Assembly: GCF_932526225.1 (NCBI RefSeq)
Contig: NC_064043.1
Span: 15,004,085-15,068,084, forward strand
Origin: Nematostella vectensis
Lineage: Eukaryota > Cnidaria > Anthozoa > Actiniaria > Edwardsiidae
Direction of reading: 5' to 3'
Length of the DNA stretch: 64,000 nt
Below, in pieces: positions 27,001-31,927 of the stretch. Position 1 is the first letter of the stretch; the number at the start of each line of letters is the position of its first letter. The translations under genes and the position numbers were made by a program. The notes beneath the pieces are model-generated. The model saw nothing but the letters and a program-made list of their open reading frames with translations. It was not told where the DNA came from and made no database searches.

Positions 27001-30000
27001 GGGTATGGTTGGGTAAGACTTTGTTAAAATAAACTTTACGTAACAAAACTGTGTAGAAGATATTTTTATTTAATTAATTGATTTGGGCGCATTTCAATGC
27101 GTCATAGATGTTGGCCTTGCAAGCAACCTCCTCCCCATCACTTGACCATACCTTCCCGTTGGCATAGGACCATTTCTTCCGTTTTATAGTATTTTCGTCG
27201 GCAGACGACAGAACTATTGGATCATCACTAATGCGCTCCTTTTTTTGCTTTAAAAATTGTTTTGCTTTTTCATACAAACCATCTTCAATGTAAAAATTGA
27301 TTTCTGATTTTTTACTTTTTGGAGCTTCAATTCCGTAATCTTTTCTAGGAATAAAGCGCGGTCAACACACGGCACAACTTCCTCCGCCATGATGATGTTT
27401 CGTTCAATGACAAACTCACTGTTTTTATACCTTTTCTTTGTCGAAAATCCTATTATTTCTGAACATGAACATGAGAGTTGAATAGCATTCTTTATTCGTA
27501 CAATACGCAATCTGGCTTTAAGTACAATGTAACTTTCCTCGTTCTAGTAATGACTTTTAGAACAATTGATATGGAGAACTAATAACTATCATATTTTCCG
27601 AGTAATGACCTTTAGCACAATCGAAATGTCTAATTAATTAAAAACATTTTCTATAGGTTCTTGTTCCAGCGGTACATTTCATAAACATCGGCTTCTTCAG
27701 AAGAGAGAATGTTACACAAAATCGAGTAATTACGATGCCACGAAGAGGACAAAAAATAATTATTCAAGAGAAATAAAAGAACACTATTATTGCTCTAATT
27801 ATTGTGCAGTCTTACATGTCAGTCATTCAATACCCGCTTTCGCACCTATCTTGAGTTACGTTCGAAAAAAGTGCGTAATTTTAGACTCCTCCGAAGCCGC
27901 CAGGTCCGAGTCACGCAAAGCTTTTGCGTACGCAATTTTAGAATACGAAACAAATCTATTTAAGCCCTATACAGGTTCTGGCATGTTTTCAAACGTTGTA
28001 AATTCATTGTAATGGCAGCACAGTTAGTCTTTTGTGATATTTTTTGCTTTTTATCCACAAAAGTTTACGCTCGTAAAAAGATTTGAAGTCTCTGTTTTAC
28101 GTTAATACGCATGCGTGCATTTATAACAAGCGTGACGTAAGGCGCATAAATATTACAATAAAGCAAGATTTAATCGCTCATCTTTCGTCACAAGCCTTAG
28201 TGGTCAAGTGGTAAGGGCTACTGACTTCGGAGCGAAAGGTTGAGGGTTCGAATCACGGTAAGGTAAGAAAAAATGTAAATTAGACACAGGTAACTCACTT
28301 AGTAGGGTAATGAATAAATAGATAAGTAAGAGTGTAGAAAGTAGAGTGGTGGGAGAGGAGAGAGAGAGGGAGAGGAGAGCAGGTGTAGGGGAGTGGTGTT
28401 CTTTGTTCTTTTAATACCCCCCTAAAAATCCAAGCCCCTGTTTTATTAATGAGCCCCCAAAAATATAATCCCTTTTAGAATGACAGATAACCACAATTTG
28501 AAAAATTTCCACTGGTTTGAAAATTTTCAGCTGGTTGTAAAATTACCAACCAGTTGAAAAATTTTCAACTAGTTGAGAAAAATTTCCAACTAAGATAAAT
28601 TTCCAACCACAACATATACAAGAACAATGGTATTCACAAATGTAATTACGCGTTTTGATTTCCCTTCCATTGTCATGGATGGTATCCTTTTCTGCTGATA
28701 AAAAACTTGTCTGTCTGAACATATAAGCCCATCAGAAATTTGGGAAGATGAAGTTGTAATTTAGCAAACTATGGTCAATCTCATTTGCATTCCTTTTCAT
28801 CAGTACTGTATGTCATGTTAGCCAGAATATGGGCAAAACATTCCTACATTACTAGGTTTTCAATAAAGAGATTCATGTTTCTTCTTTATTGTATTTGTCA
28901 TTTACATTTGGGAATGTTTAAATTGAACACTTGTTAAATATTTTTAACATCAAGGATAATTGTTATTGATCATTATAATGTAACCCTGGAAACCAGAGGG
29001 TCTGAGAGTTTTTCGAGCGAAGTGAGTTTTTTTTAGCGAAGCGAGAGTTCTTCGAGAGTTTTTTAGCGAAGCGAGAATTACGATGAAACACCTATCCCCT
29101 AGCATGCTGGGAAAATCGGATATTCAGCCTCTGGAACCCAGGGTAATGTAACCTGTACTTGTATATCATAATAACTTGTCTTTATAACACATGGTGAAGC
29201 GCTCTTACCATGGCTGGTCTGGTCAAGTGGATATGGCTTCTTTGACTCCTCTTGCTTATATGGCAACCAGTATTTAAATATTGCATATCCATCAACAACC
29301 CTACAAAATAAGTGATATAGATAATGAGTGCAATTGCATAATCCATGTACTATTTGGGGGTGATTGAGTTGGCCACAGCACAAAACCATTATATTTGATA
29401 TTGTAGTTAATAATCTTACCTAAAGCTAAGGTCCTTAGTGATATACTTGACATCTCTGAACATTATTTTACCAGACAAGATTGAAAAGGAAAATGATCCT
29501 ACAGAAAGAAAGAAAACAATTTAATTAATTGAATAGTGCATTACATTGACAATTCAGTCTGTTTTTCTTTGTATTGTACCAAAACCTGATGTAAAGTTCA
29601 TCTTTAACAAAAACTCTTATGGTAACTCTCATGTGCATGAGAAAGTTACCAAGCACATACCCAGAATTTGCTGAGATGGTCTCATATGGAAACAAGGATA
29701 GCATTTTTACAATCCCTCAATAAGAAATGACCCACTTCCTGGTAGGAAAGGGCACAGTTCCTCAGGTACACACCTCGTTACCAATCATAAATTGTTGGGT
29801 ACCCAACTTGGTCAGTCCACTTTCTCTAAATTTTTCATCTTTCATTTATATGTTTTTCAAAGAAAAGTGAACAATTTTCAACCTGTCTAAAAGAAAGCAA
29901 GTTTGACACACCTTATTCACAGATGATAAATTATAATCTAAGCTACAATAGTCTGCCTTTGTTTTTATTTTAACAAATTTATACAAACTTTTCCAATGAG

Positions 30001-31927
30001 AAATTAGGAATTGTACTTAAAAAAACCCAGTGTGTTAGCCCCTCAGCATATGGGGTCTCTCAAAATAGGTAGCCCAGTGAGTTAGTGTGTCAGAATATAG
30101 GCTCTTGCCCTGCTGAAACAAGGGAGCATGGCAAAATGTGTTTCTATTTAACGTGCAATTGATATTATTGCAAAAATAAACCACTTTGTTATGCAACATC
30201 TCATGTGTGTTTGTTTTGTGGGAGTCATCAATTGCGCTGTTGAATGTTTGTCAACAGGGACTTTGTTCGTATCATCGGCCCGAAGATATTGGATATGCGT
30301 AGTGTCCGCACGAAGTGTTAACGAAAGATGCACAAAGTGCATTGTGAGCCTCGGAGAGGCGAAAAAAATAGAGGGGAATGAAACTGTGGAGGGCGTTATG
30401 GCTCTAAGCCAATCAGAACTGCAGATCCGGAGGTGTGTCTTCTCCCTATGCGTGTAGTAGTTTCCTAGGAGATATTTCGACTGAAATTAGAGATCCGTTT
30501 AGTTAATTAGTTAACCCTGATGAGAAACTTGAGTATATAAATCCATTAGCATTACAAATAACCTAGCCATGACAAGAAATCTTCTGCGAAGACGGACCAA
30601 AGCAATTTAAAGGATAATTTTTCTCACTTCCCCTCCTACTCTTCGTTTCATTGTGTCAGGGAGAGTTAGATTTGGTATTTGCCCCACTGTCTCCAGACTA
30701 AGAATAGCGTTGTCTGTTTGTAAGCACTCGCCCCAAAATACTTGGTACGCTTCGTCGACGTCAAGTTTATTTCCAGGAAAAAAATAGTCAAATGTATTCA
30801 ATATTCTTCAAGGAAATAAAGCTGATTATTTTATTGCCAAATTGGAAACCAAAGAAACAATGCAGAACACACAAATAGTTAGCACCTCGTAAGAAAATCC
30901 CACAGATACAAACAAAGCTTCCAGAACGCGAAAGAAAAAAAAACATGCTCTTGTGAAAGTTCAAACGGATCTCAAATAGTTAACAGAGTCTATGGTATTT
31001 GTGCTGTTGCTGTTTTGATCGTACATTAACACAGTACGTTAATCAAATCAAATCTGAGTTTGAATACAGGCACGCTAGAAGTTTGAATAGAGTGCGTGGA
31101 TCAGGTTGCAATTTGGCATAGCAACAATGTTTAGCATAGCAACATTACTACACACATCACTACATACAAGAGTTACAGTTTCACTCCACGTCACTTGTAC
31201 TGTAACTCTCTATCCTCGGAAAGGATTCGGGCATTATACAAACAAAGACTGTGTTGACAAACATAATCCACTTCATAATCCGAGCCCTACACCCCCAACA
31301 GCTGATTTCTCTCCTTACAAAACAAACACATATGACGCATTTATTTTCGTAACAATATCAATCGCGCATTAAATAGGAATACATTCTGCCATGCTGCCTT
31401 GGCTGAAACAGGTTTGATTCCCTGTCAAAACATGGATAGTATCTTTTTGTTTCTCCGCCCTAAATTTGACATGTTCAACATATGTTGGCTTACTAGAAGC
31501 TTATGTTCCTTAGTTCCAACATCTTGATTCATATTGGGATTTTAAATGTAAAGTGCTTAGAACATGGTGGCTGTACAAGCGCTTCATAAATACTATATAT
31601 CAATTATCTTGTTCTAAACCATTAACCCATGTAAAGCTTTATTGTTAAGAAATTACCTATCTGGAAGTAATGCCCTTCTTTCATGTACTTGAAATTGATA
31701 AATTCTGTCAGAATGTAGCCAAGTAGCCTTGAATGGTAGAATGTCATGTAAATGAGCCATAAACCGGAGCAAAGACATGCCACTATAAGAAGGACTATCC
31801 CCCCATCTCTCTCTGGGTAAATAGGAGGCCCAAACGTGCGAGGCCCTGTAGTGGGGATCAACGGTGCAAGCGGCGCTGATGTTGTCAGGTTTGTCCAGTT
31901 GAATACCGAGGTTGTATTCACGGCCAT
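4624..31927 (-). CDS. BLTP1: BLTP1 / KIAA1109 / tweek ortholog, N-terminal part (18 exons, continues past left edge)
   Basis: Bridge-like lipid transfer protein family member 1 is a giant repeating beta-groove protein anchored in the ER that moves phospholipids at membrane contact sites (family knowledge). Coding exons: 31927-31657, 29498-29420, 29300-29209, 26177-26111, 24654-24602, 24333-24267, 23697-23610, 23502-23416, 22955-22852, 21912-21703, 20698-20542, 20172-20048, 19689-19526, 18953-18795, 8808-8711, 7768-7307, 5155-4961 and 4761-4624. Every boundary has AG and GT and all phases match, giving 872 codons without a stop. The protein starts with a short lumenal segment bearing three N-glycosylation sequons (residues 4, 10, 13), then one membrane helix (about 43-65), then a conserved block containing SFSFSILSGK. 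Later landmarks include DQFMHLVK, YYMDEPGVVP, YGPWVDRQR, VHVCVGAG, FEMIW, KENYFG and MERLTFEM, which I recognise from vertebrate BLTP1. Vertebrate proteins are about 5000 residues, so this is roughly the first sixth. Introns carry arrays and transposons, but the coding sequence looks intact. Confidence 0.93.
4961..5155 (-). CDS. BLTP1: BLTP1 exon 17
   Basis: Acceptor TTTGTAG|GAG, donor ACAAAG|GTACTC; exactly 65 codons. It begins ENYFGMDQVF and ends SLRPLEANLYISLYDFKTEL plus TK. The KENYFG junction with exon 16 is conserved in the family. Confidence 0.92.
5165..7316. repeat. 46-bp minisatellite filling BLTP1 intron 16, each unit with a donor copy
   Basis: About 44 copies of a 46-bp unit occupy practically the whole 2151-bp intron between exons 16 and 17. 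On the minus strand the unit reads GATCAAG|GTTAGATAAAGA followed by ACTGACATTGGCACATAG and ATAGTACA. The first copy straddles the true exon/intron border at 7307/7306. Copies nearest exon 17 (5165-5290) are the most diverged. A minority read CACG|GTTAGA. Reading through the true donor gives an immediate TAA. Confidence 0.95.
7307..7768 (-). CDS. BLTP1: BLTP1 exon 16
   Basis: Acceptor CTACAG|GTTGAA, donor ATCAAG|GTTAGA; 154 codons. It has a variable polar first half, then RGWVDVMSVPIMGLSLGYMY and LFGSLLRILNGIK, equivalent to the family's SGWVECWTVP and LYGPLLNAF blocks. Its last seven bases (GATCAAG) and donor are copied in every unit of the adjoining 46-bp array. Confidence 0.92.
7769..8710. 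other. BLTP1 intron 15, no array
   Basis: Non-coding unique sequence between exons 15 and 16. I see no coding homology or structured repeat. Confidence 0.5.
8711..8808 (-). CDS. BLTP1: BLTP1 exon 15
   Basis: Acceptor TCGTCAG|CC, donor CTACAG|GTGAAC; 98 bp. It encodes ELAFCGEVFDLTFVLQFLRF and then LPEFEDIKFFLQ. The intron before it is about 10 kb because of the 44-bp array and the LTR element. Confidence 0.9.
9065..11793. repeat. 44-bp satellite array, left block (about 61 copies)
   Basis: Unit GTTTTCTGTCTATTTATACC followed by ATCTTATCTAGAGTTGGTCT and GTAG, 44 bp. Point variants (TCATCT for TTATCT, TGTATG for TGTAGG, CTATCTATT) recur in blocks; the TGTATG variant returns after 220 and then 264 bp, suggesting block duplication. 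It lies in BLTP1 intron 14. The array is interrupted by an LTR retrotransposon and resumes at 17144. Confidence 0.96.
11794..12042 (+). repeat. 5' LTR
   Basis: 249 bp, begins TGAAGAGTGTG and ends TTTTCTTCA. It contains TATAAT at 11958-11963 and AATAAA at about 12006-12011. Confidence 0.95.
11958..11998 (+). promoter_or_regulatory. Predicted LTR promoter: TATA-like box and RNA start
   Basis: TATAAT at 11958 lies 30 bp before GACTTCCTCAT (11988-11998). If transcription starts at 11988, the RNA 5' end is exactly the 11-mer complementary to the sequence beside the LTR. The start site is inferred, not measured. Confidence 0.6.
12042..12052 (+). other. Putative self-primer binding site
   Basis: ATGAGGAAGTC at the 5' LTR/internal border is the exact reverse complement of GACTTCCTCAT at 11988-11998. 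In Tf1 and relatives, the first 11 bases of the RNA fold back onto this position to prime reverse transcription. No tRNA 3'-end complement is evident. Confidence 0.65.
12059..16852 (+). CDS. Gag-Pol polyprotein of Ty3/gypsy element
   Basis: One 1597-residue frame from the first ATG after the LTR (12059); a longer frame starts inside the LTR without an ATG. Order: gag-like N-terminus; a zinc-binding-like segment with CPDC (about 262) and CIDC (about 287) instead of a CCHC knuckle; protease with ADTGAQ (about 391); reverse transcriptase from about 610 with the catalytic box CVDD (about 751) where most relatives have YIDD or FIDD; RNase H with Asp, Glu, Asp, Asp at about 899, 951, 978 and 1026; integrase with an HHCC zinc finger (about 1140-1180) and catalytic Asp, Asp, Glu near 1204, 1263 and 1299; a proline-rich tail. 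The order PR-RT-RH-IN is that of Ty3/gypsy. Gag and Pol are fused with no frameshift or stop, as in Tf1. GC is clearly higher than in the surrounding DNA. Confidence 0.95.
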   Translation: MVIVECSVPNCDFKTQDVSDAIAVALLNNHGLAHQALPPAPTAPPPARGPKLDRPKVDIGISIEEWNIFMRRWGVFRSGSCITDAQAPFQLFQCAGPDLGDSLLKANPGATSLPLQDFTAAMRSLAVIPIATCVLRTELLQLKQERDETFRAFAARVRGKAETCAYTAACACGQPVDYTDHIIRDVLLNGIYDSDIRRETLGITDILTNPINDVIASVESKEMARNALPSSTLSAMSSFQRNKNTPPSDQSPSAAEKSRQASCPDCKVSFHVFSEGSRGWNSKPHQVCIDCYRARRRKRRQPAKSQQSAIESGPISQIASLQSGAVPRSRGRPQNGPAKLDHHIFTKGEWRRAQLRDHPRTNITISLDTPSASGATSRPRDHLVAQISAVADTGAQSDLWSLEEFLACGFSRDDLQPVNLSLSAANRSPIAIDGAFFAKLSTAPPNGEATCCRSMVYVSSSVRAMYLSYESLLNLGLLSTDFPTNPVGRHDGRRPTPHGRSIPEPHSSINATRSINGGCTAPNTPSDPTCHCPQRTVPPQRPSELPFPCTPENNGRMKDWLLERYASSTFNTCPHRALPCMDGPPIEIHVDPAATPRACHTPATIPLHWQQKVYDDLLRDEALGVIERVPYGEPVTWCHRMVVTRKHDGSPRRTVDLSPLNKFCQRETFAMESPFHLARRIPKDTWKTVTDAWNGYHSVPLREADRHLTTFITPFGRWRYTRAPQGFLSSGDGYNRRFDAILSAFERKERCVDDTMHYDTDLEQHWWRSIDFLTCVGQSGIVLNPDKFQFAEKCVDFAGFRVSDSTIEPLPKYLDAIRDFPTPESTTDIRSWFGLVNQVANYAQLRETMAPFKPFLSPRCKFTWSPDLESAFQESKEAIVQAIREGVEIYDMQRRTCLRPDWSRRGIGYFLLQQHCSCPSGIPDCCPGGWRITLAGSRFLSPAEQRYAAIEGEALAVAWGLEQTRYFTQGCDNLVVVTDHKPLVKIFGDRTLDEITNSRLFRLKQRTLPWRFTITHRPGKSNQAADATSRHPSPSGSTNSLATSTPSVPDMVESALMASIRNDAHDLGAISWPILAQETATDPCLGHLLRLIEQDVVVDPNDPALSSLGHLCESIYAQDGVLLLNDRVVVPMSLRKRVLQHLHAAHQGASTMEQQARAIVFWPGMSRDIQGTRDGCTDCNRNAPSQAATPPLPTSPPSTPFEAVYADFFDFGGRHYLVVGDRLSGWVEVLSSTAGTDLGGSAGLVRHLRAFFATFGVPTEISSDGGPEFTAGGTETFLRLWGIKHRLSSVGFPQSNGRAEVAVKTAKRLLMSNTGPNGSLDNDRFLRAMLQLRNTPDRDCDLSPAQIIFGRPLRDSLMFVNRLEKFSNPHIRPLWRQAWAAKEDALRTRISRTTESLTSHSKPLRPLKLGERVFIQNQQGPHPNKWDRSGMVVESPGHDQYRIKVDGSGRLTLRNRRFLRAYTPATPTPDHQYRTPPPPPRSPECQPTLNSSPSPPTGSGPLTGNPHVTTQLSHGSHPVIPTECNQTVPPAEPVAETPPTTQANNDPVSSCMPDASSQAPQPLPEPRRPTRARTRPKRYEPETGNWTVAGVRSSSLV
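16882..16889 (+). other. Polypurine tract
   Basis: GGGGGGGA immediately before the 3' LTR, the usual plus-strand primer position. Confidence 0.8.
16890..17138 (+). repeat. 3' LTR
   Basis: 249 bp, nearly identical to 11794-12042. Followed directly by the ATATC target duplication. Confidence 0.95.
17139..18774. repeat. 44-bp satellite array, right block (about 37 copies)
   Basis: Continuation of the array broken by the LTR element. This block is more varied: 43-bp units with GAGTGG at 17241-17290, TTTATATCT insertions at 17741-17800, and GGTCGG variants. It ends 20 bp before the donor of BLTP1 exon 14. Confidence 0.95.
18795..18953 (-). CDS. BLTP1: BLTP1 exon 14
   Basis: Acceptor TTGTTAG|AA, donor GAATG|GTAGGC; 159 bp. 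It encodes LEDWSVNYRPDLLTFVPYEW and then FEMIWIANEHNWIECS, matching the FEMIWAANQHNWIDCS block. Confidence 0.95.
18954..19525. other. BLTP1 intron 13
   Basis: Ordinary AT-rich intron sequence. No array, exon or transposon recognised. Confidence 0.5.
19526..19689 (-). CDS. BLTP1: BLTP1 exon 13
   Basis: Acceptor GTGTGCAG|C, donor TCCAAG|GTATGG; 164 bp. It encodes TSMSFRNLFEADTLDLAFHM and then SFPRVWNQTQHWACDV, matching the family's RIWNMPQTWQCELEV block. Confidence 0.93.
20048..20172 (-). CDS. BLTP1: BLTP1 exon 12
   Basis: Acceptor GTGACAG|GAA, donor TGCAAG|GTACTT; 125 bp. It encodes ETRAVHVCVGAGSHIG, then VNDYGYTTSV and LLNVDA, matching the ETNAVHVNVGAG block. Confidence 0.92.
20542..20698 (-). 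CDS. BLTP1: BLTP1 exon 11
   Basis: Acceptor TTGACAG|G, donor AACCAG|GTACTG; 157 bp. It encodes EALQRFFYPLDYQEM and LDILFSKNQ, matching the family's FFFPPDY and DLLFTKNRE blocks. Confidence 0.93.
21003..21562. repeat. 37-bp minisatellite, C-rich
   Basis: About 15 copies of AGGGGACAGTTACACCCCCC plus TCCCACCACAACAGTAG in BLTP1 intron 10. The C runs vary, with one of about 18 C at 21017. The complementary strand has repeated GGTGGGAGGGGGG runs that could form G-quadruplexes. Confidence 0.95.
21703..21912 (-). CDS. BLTP1: BLTP1 exon 10
   Basis: Acceptor ACCTAG|G, donor AGAG|GTTAGT; 210 bp. It encodes PPRFMGDGFVVVQSG, YYMDEPGVVPE and WGIDIVF through CYGPWVDRQR, the most recognisable stretch of the protein. 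Confidence 0.95.
22068..22095. repeat. Homopolymer switch T-run to G-run
   Basis: A run of T followed directly by a run of G in BLTP1 intron 9. Confidence 0.8.
22325..22597. repeat. 21-bp minisatellite with TTAGGGTAA core
   Basis: About 13 copies of TTTAGGGTAACAATTGGTAAA in BLTP1 intron 9. The 21-bp length keeps frames open on both strands, so predicted peptides here are artefacts. The TTAGGG core resembles the animal telomere hexamer. Confidence 0.95.
22852..22955 (-). CDS. BLTP1: BLTP1 exon 9
   Basis: Acceptor CTGCAG|CCC, donor GATGA|GTAAGT; 104 bp. It encodes SSVDQFMHLVK and NVRVMLFPSP, near-identical to the family block. Confidence 0.92.
23416..23502 (-). CDS. BLTP1: BLTP1 exon 8
   Basis: Acceptor ACTCAG|GGG, donor ACACAG|GTATAC; exactly 29 codons. 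It encodes GKIAFGNRLF and then a strand ending IYTTTQ. Vertebrate BLTP1 has GRLAFGN and TYTTKP at these places. Confidence 0.9.
23610..23697 (-). CDS. BLTP1: BLTP1 exon 7
   Basis: Acceptor TTTCAG|G, donor AATGTG|GTATGT; 88 bp. It encodes SSLPSWVLDLVPAVRFDINV, equivalent to the family strand preceding GRLAFGN. Confidence 0.86.
23965..24050. repeat. (TCTG)n microsatellite
   Basis: Tetranucleotide run of about 20 copies in BLTP1 intron 6. The frame through it is a repeat artefact. Confidence 0.97.
24267..24333 (-). CDS. BLTP1: BLTP1 exon 6
   Basis: Acceptor TTATAG|AT, donor ATTGG|GTAAGT; 67 bp. It encodes a poorly conserved polar linker (AAKSNQNIHAVNVTDPINVE). Phase on both sides supports it. 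Confidence 0.78.
24602..24654 (-). CDS. BLTP1: BLTP1 exon 5
   Basis: Acceptor TTAACAG|A, donor TGGGG|GTGAGT; 53 bp. It encodes SGLYTKLEDLFRYDKYG, matching the SDLYGRLQELF block of vertebrate BLTP1. Confidence 0.88.
24776..25318. repeat. 37-bp minisatellite
   Basis: About 15 copies of ATGGACAGACGTCAACATAC plus AGTACCTCCCAACACTC, including two shortened units near 24915 and 24975. BLTP1 intron 4. Confidence 0.95.
25312..26075. repeat. 19-bp minisatellite
   Basis: About 39 diverged copies of ATTGACTGATGAGCTGTGT directly follow the 37-bp array in the same intron. A larger block including GAGCAGGGGAATTGACTAA recurs several times (about 25770-26040). Confidence 0.93.
26111..26177 (-). CDS. BLTP1: BLTP1 exon 4
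   Basis: Acceptor TTTCAAG|GA chosen because it restores phase; the nearer AACAG|TG would not. Donor AGTAG|GTAAGT; 67 bp. It encodes EQRLNIWLSCVEYHVYS, matching the family's beta-strand block ending in FHVYNRS. Confidence 0.87.
27074..27390 (-). pseudogene. Broken unidentified ORF inside inverted-repeat element
   Basis: ATG at 27390 begins MAEEVVPCVDRA. A one-base shift then moves into the frame RFIPRKDYGIEAPKSKK and on to KWSYANGKVWSSDGEE and DALKCAQIN before the stop at 27074. The lysine-rich, compositionally protein-like text across two frames suggests a decayed coding sequence, perhaps carried by the surrounding element. I do not recognise the family. Confidence 0.4.
28194..28266 (+). repeat. 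tRNA-like sequence (SINE head or tRNA pseudogene)
   Basis: Has an A-box-like TAGTGGTCAAGTGG and a B box GGTTCGAATC at tRNA spacing, with partial acceptor pairing CCTTA/TAAGG. The anticodon-loop position reads TCG (Arg-like), but the anticodon stem does not pair. So it is more likely a tRNA-derived SINE head or a tRNA pseudogene than a working tRNA. Confidence 0.55.
29209..29300 (-). CDS. BLTP1: BLTP1 exon 3
   Basis: Acceptor TTTGTAG|G, donor CATG|GTAAGA; 92 bp. It encodes VVDGYAIFKYWLPYK and an acidic/basic linker, corresponding to the family block that reads DGFIIFRWW in vertebrates. Confidence 0.9.
29420..29498 (-). CDS. BLTP1: BLTP1 exon 2
   Basis: Acceptor CTGTAG|GA, donor TTTAG|GTAAGA; 79 bp. 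It encodes SFSFSILSGKIMFRDVKYIT, the strongly conserved block just after the membrane anchor of this family. Confidence 0.93.
29499..30119. other. BLTP1 intron 1, distal part
   Basis: AT-rich unique sequence with no recognisable gene. Confidence 0.5.
30120..31400. mobile_element. TIR DNA transposon remnant, BLTP1 intron 1
   Basis: Imperfect inverted arms of about 150 bp: 30120-30270 (GGGAGCATGGCAAAATGTG, then ATGTTTGTCAACAGGG) and 31245-31400 (GTGTTGACAAACATAA, then CATTCTGCCATGCTGCC). The roughly 1-kb interior contains one short protein-like minus-strand frame. The family was not identified and no clear target duplication was seen. Confidence 0.65.
30607..30801 (-). pseudogene. ORF remnant inside TIR element
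   Basis: A 64-codon open frame with protein-like composition (FPGNKLDVDEAYQVFWGE, QIPNLTLPDTMKRRV). It could be a piece of a transposase or an accessory gene of the surrounding element. Not recognised. Confidence 0.35.
31657..31927 (-). CDS. BLTP1: BLTP1 exon 1 (start codon, membrane anchor)
   Basis: ATG at 31927-31925; donor ATAG|GTAATT. It encodes 90 residues plus one base. The segment GGIVLLIVACLCSGLWLIYM is the membrane helix; NTT, NWT and NLT sequons precede it. No transmembrane alternative or upstream in-frame ATG was found close by. Confidence 0.9.

Larger units (their letters stand above)
26757..28626. mobile_element. Inverted-repeat element with about 125-bp arms, BLTP1 intron 3
   Basis: The left arm (26757-26885) starts TATATGTTGTGGTTGGAAAT. 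The right arm (28490-28620) is its imperfect reverse complement, ending CCAACCACAACATATA. Both arms are made of short CCAACCAGTTG-like palindromic subrepeats. Between them lie a duplicated TTAGGG-containing segment (26928-27045), a broken minus-strand reading frame and a tRNA-like sequence. It looks like a foldback or TIR DNA transposon that has taken up other insertions. The family is not identified. Confidence 0.65.

Noticed and set aside
28194-28266. Functional tRNA-Arg gene
   Set aside because: Anticodon stem does not pair and the acceptor stem has mismatches; better explained as a SINE head or tRNA pseudogene.
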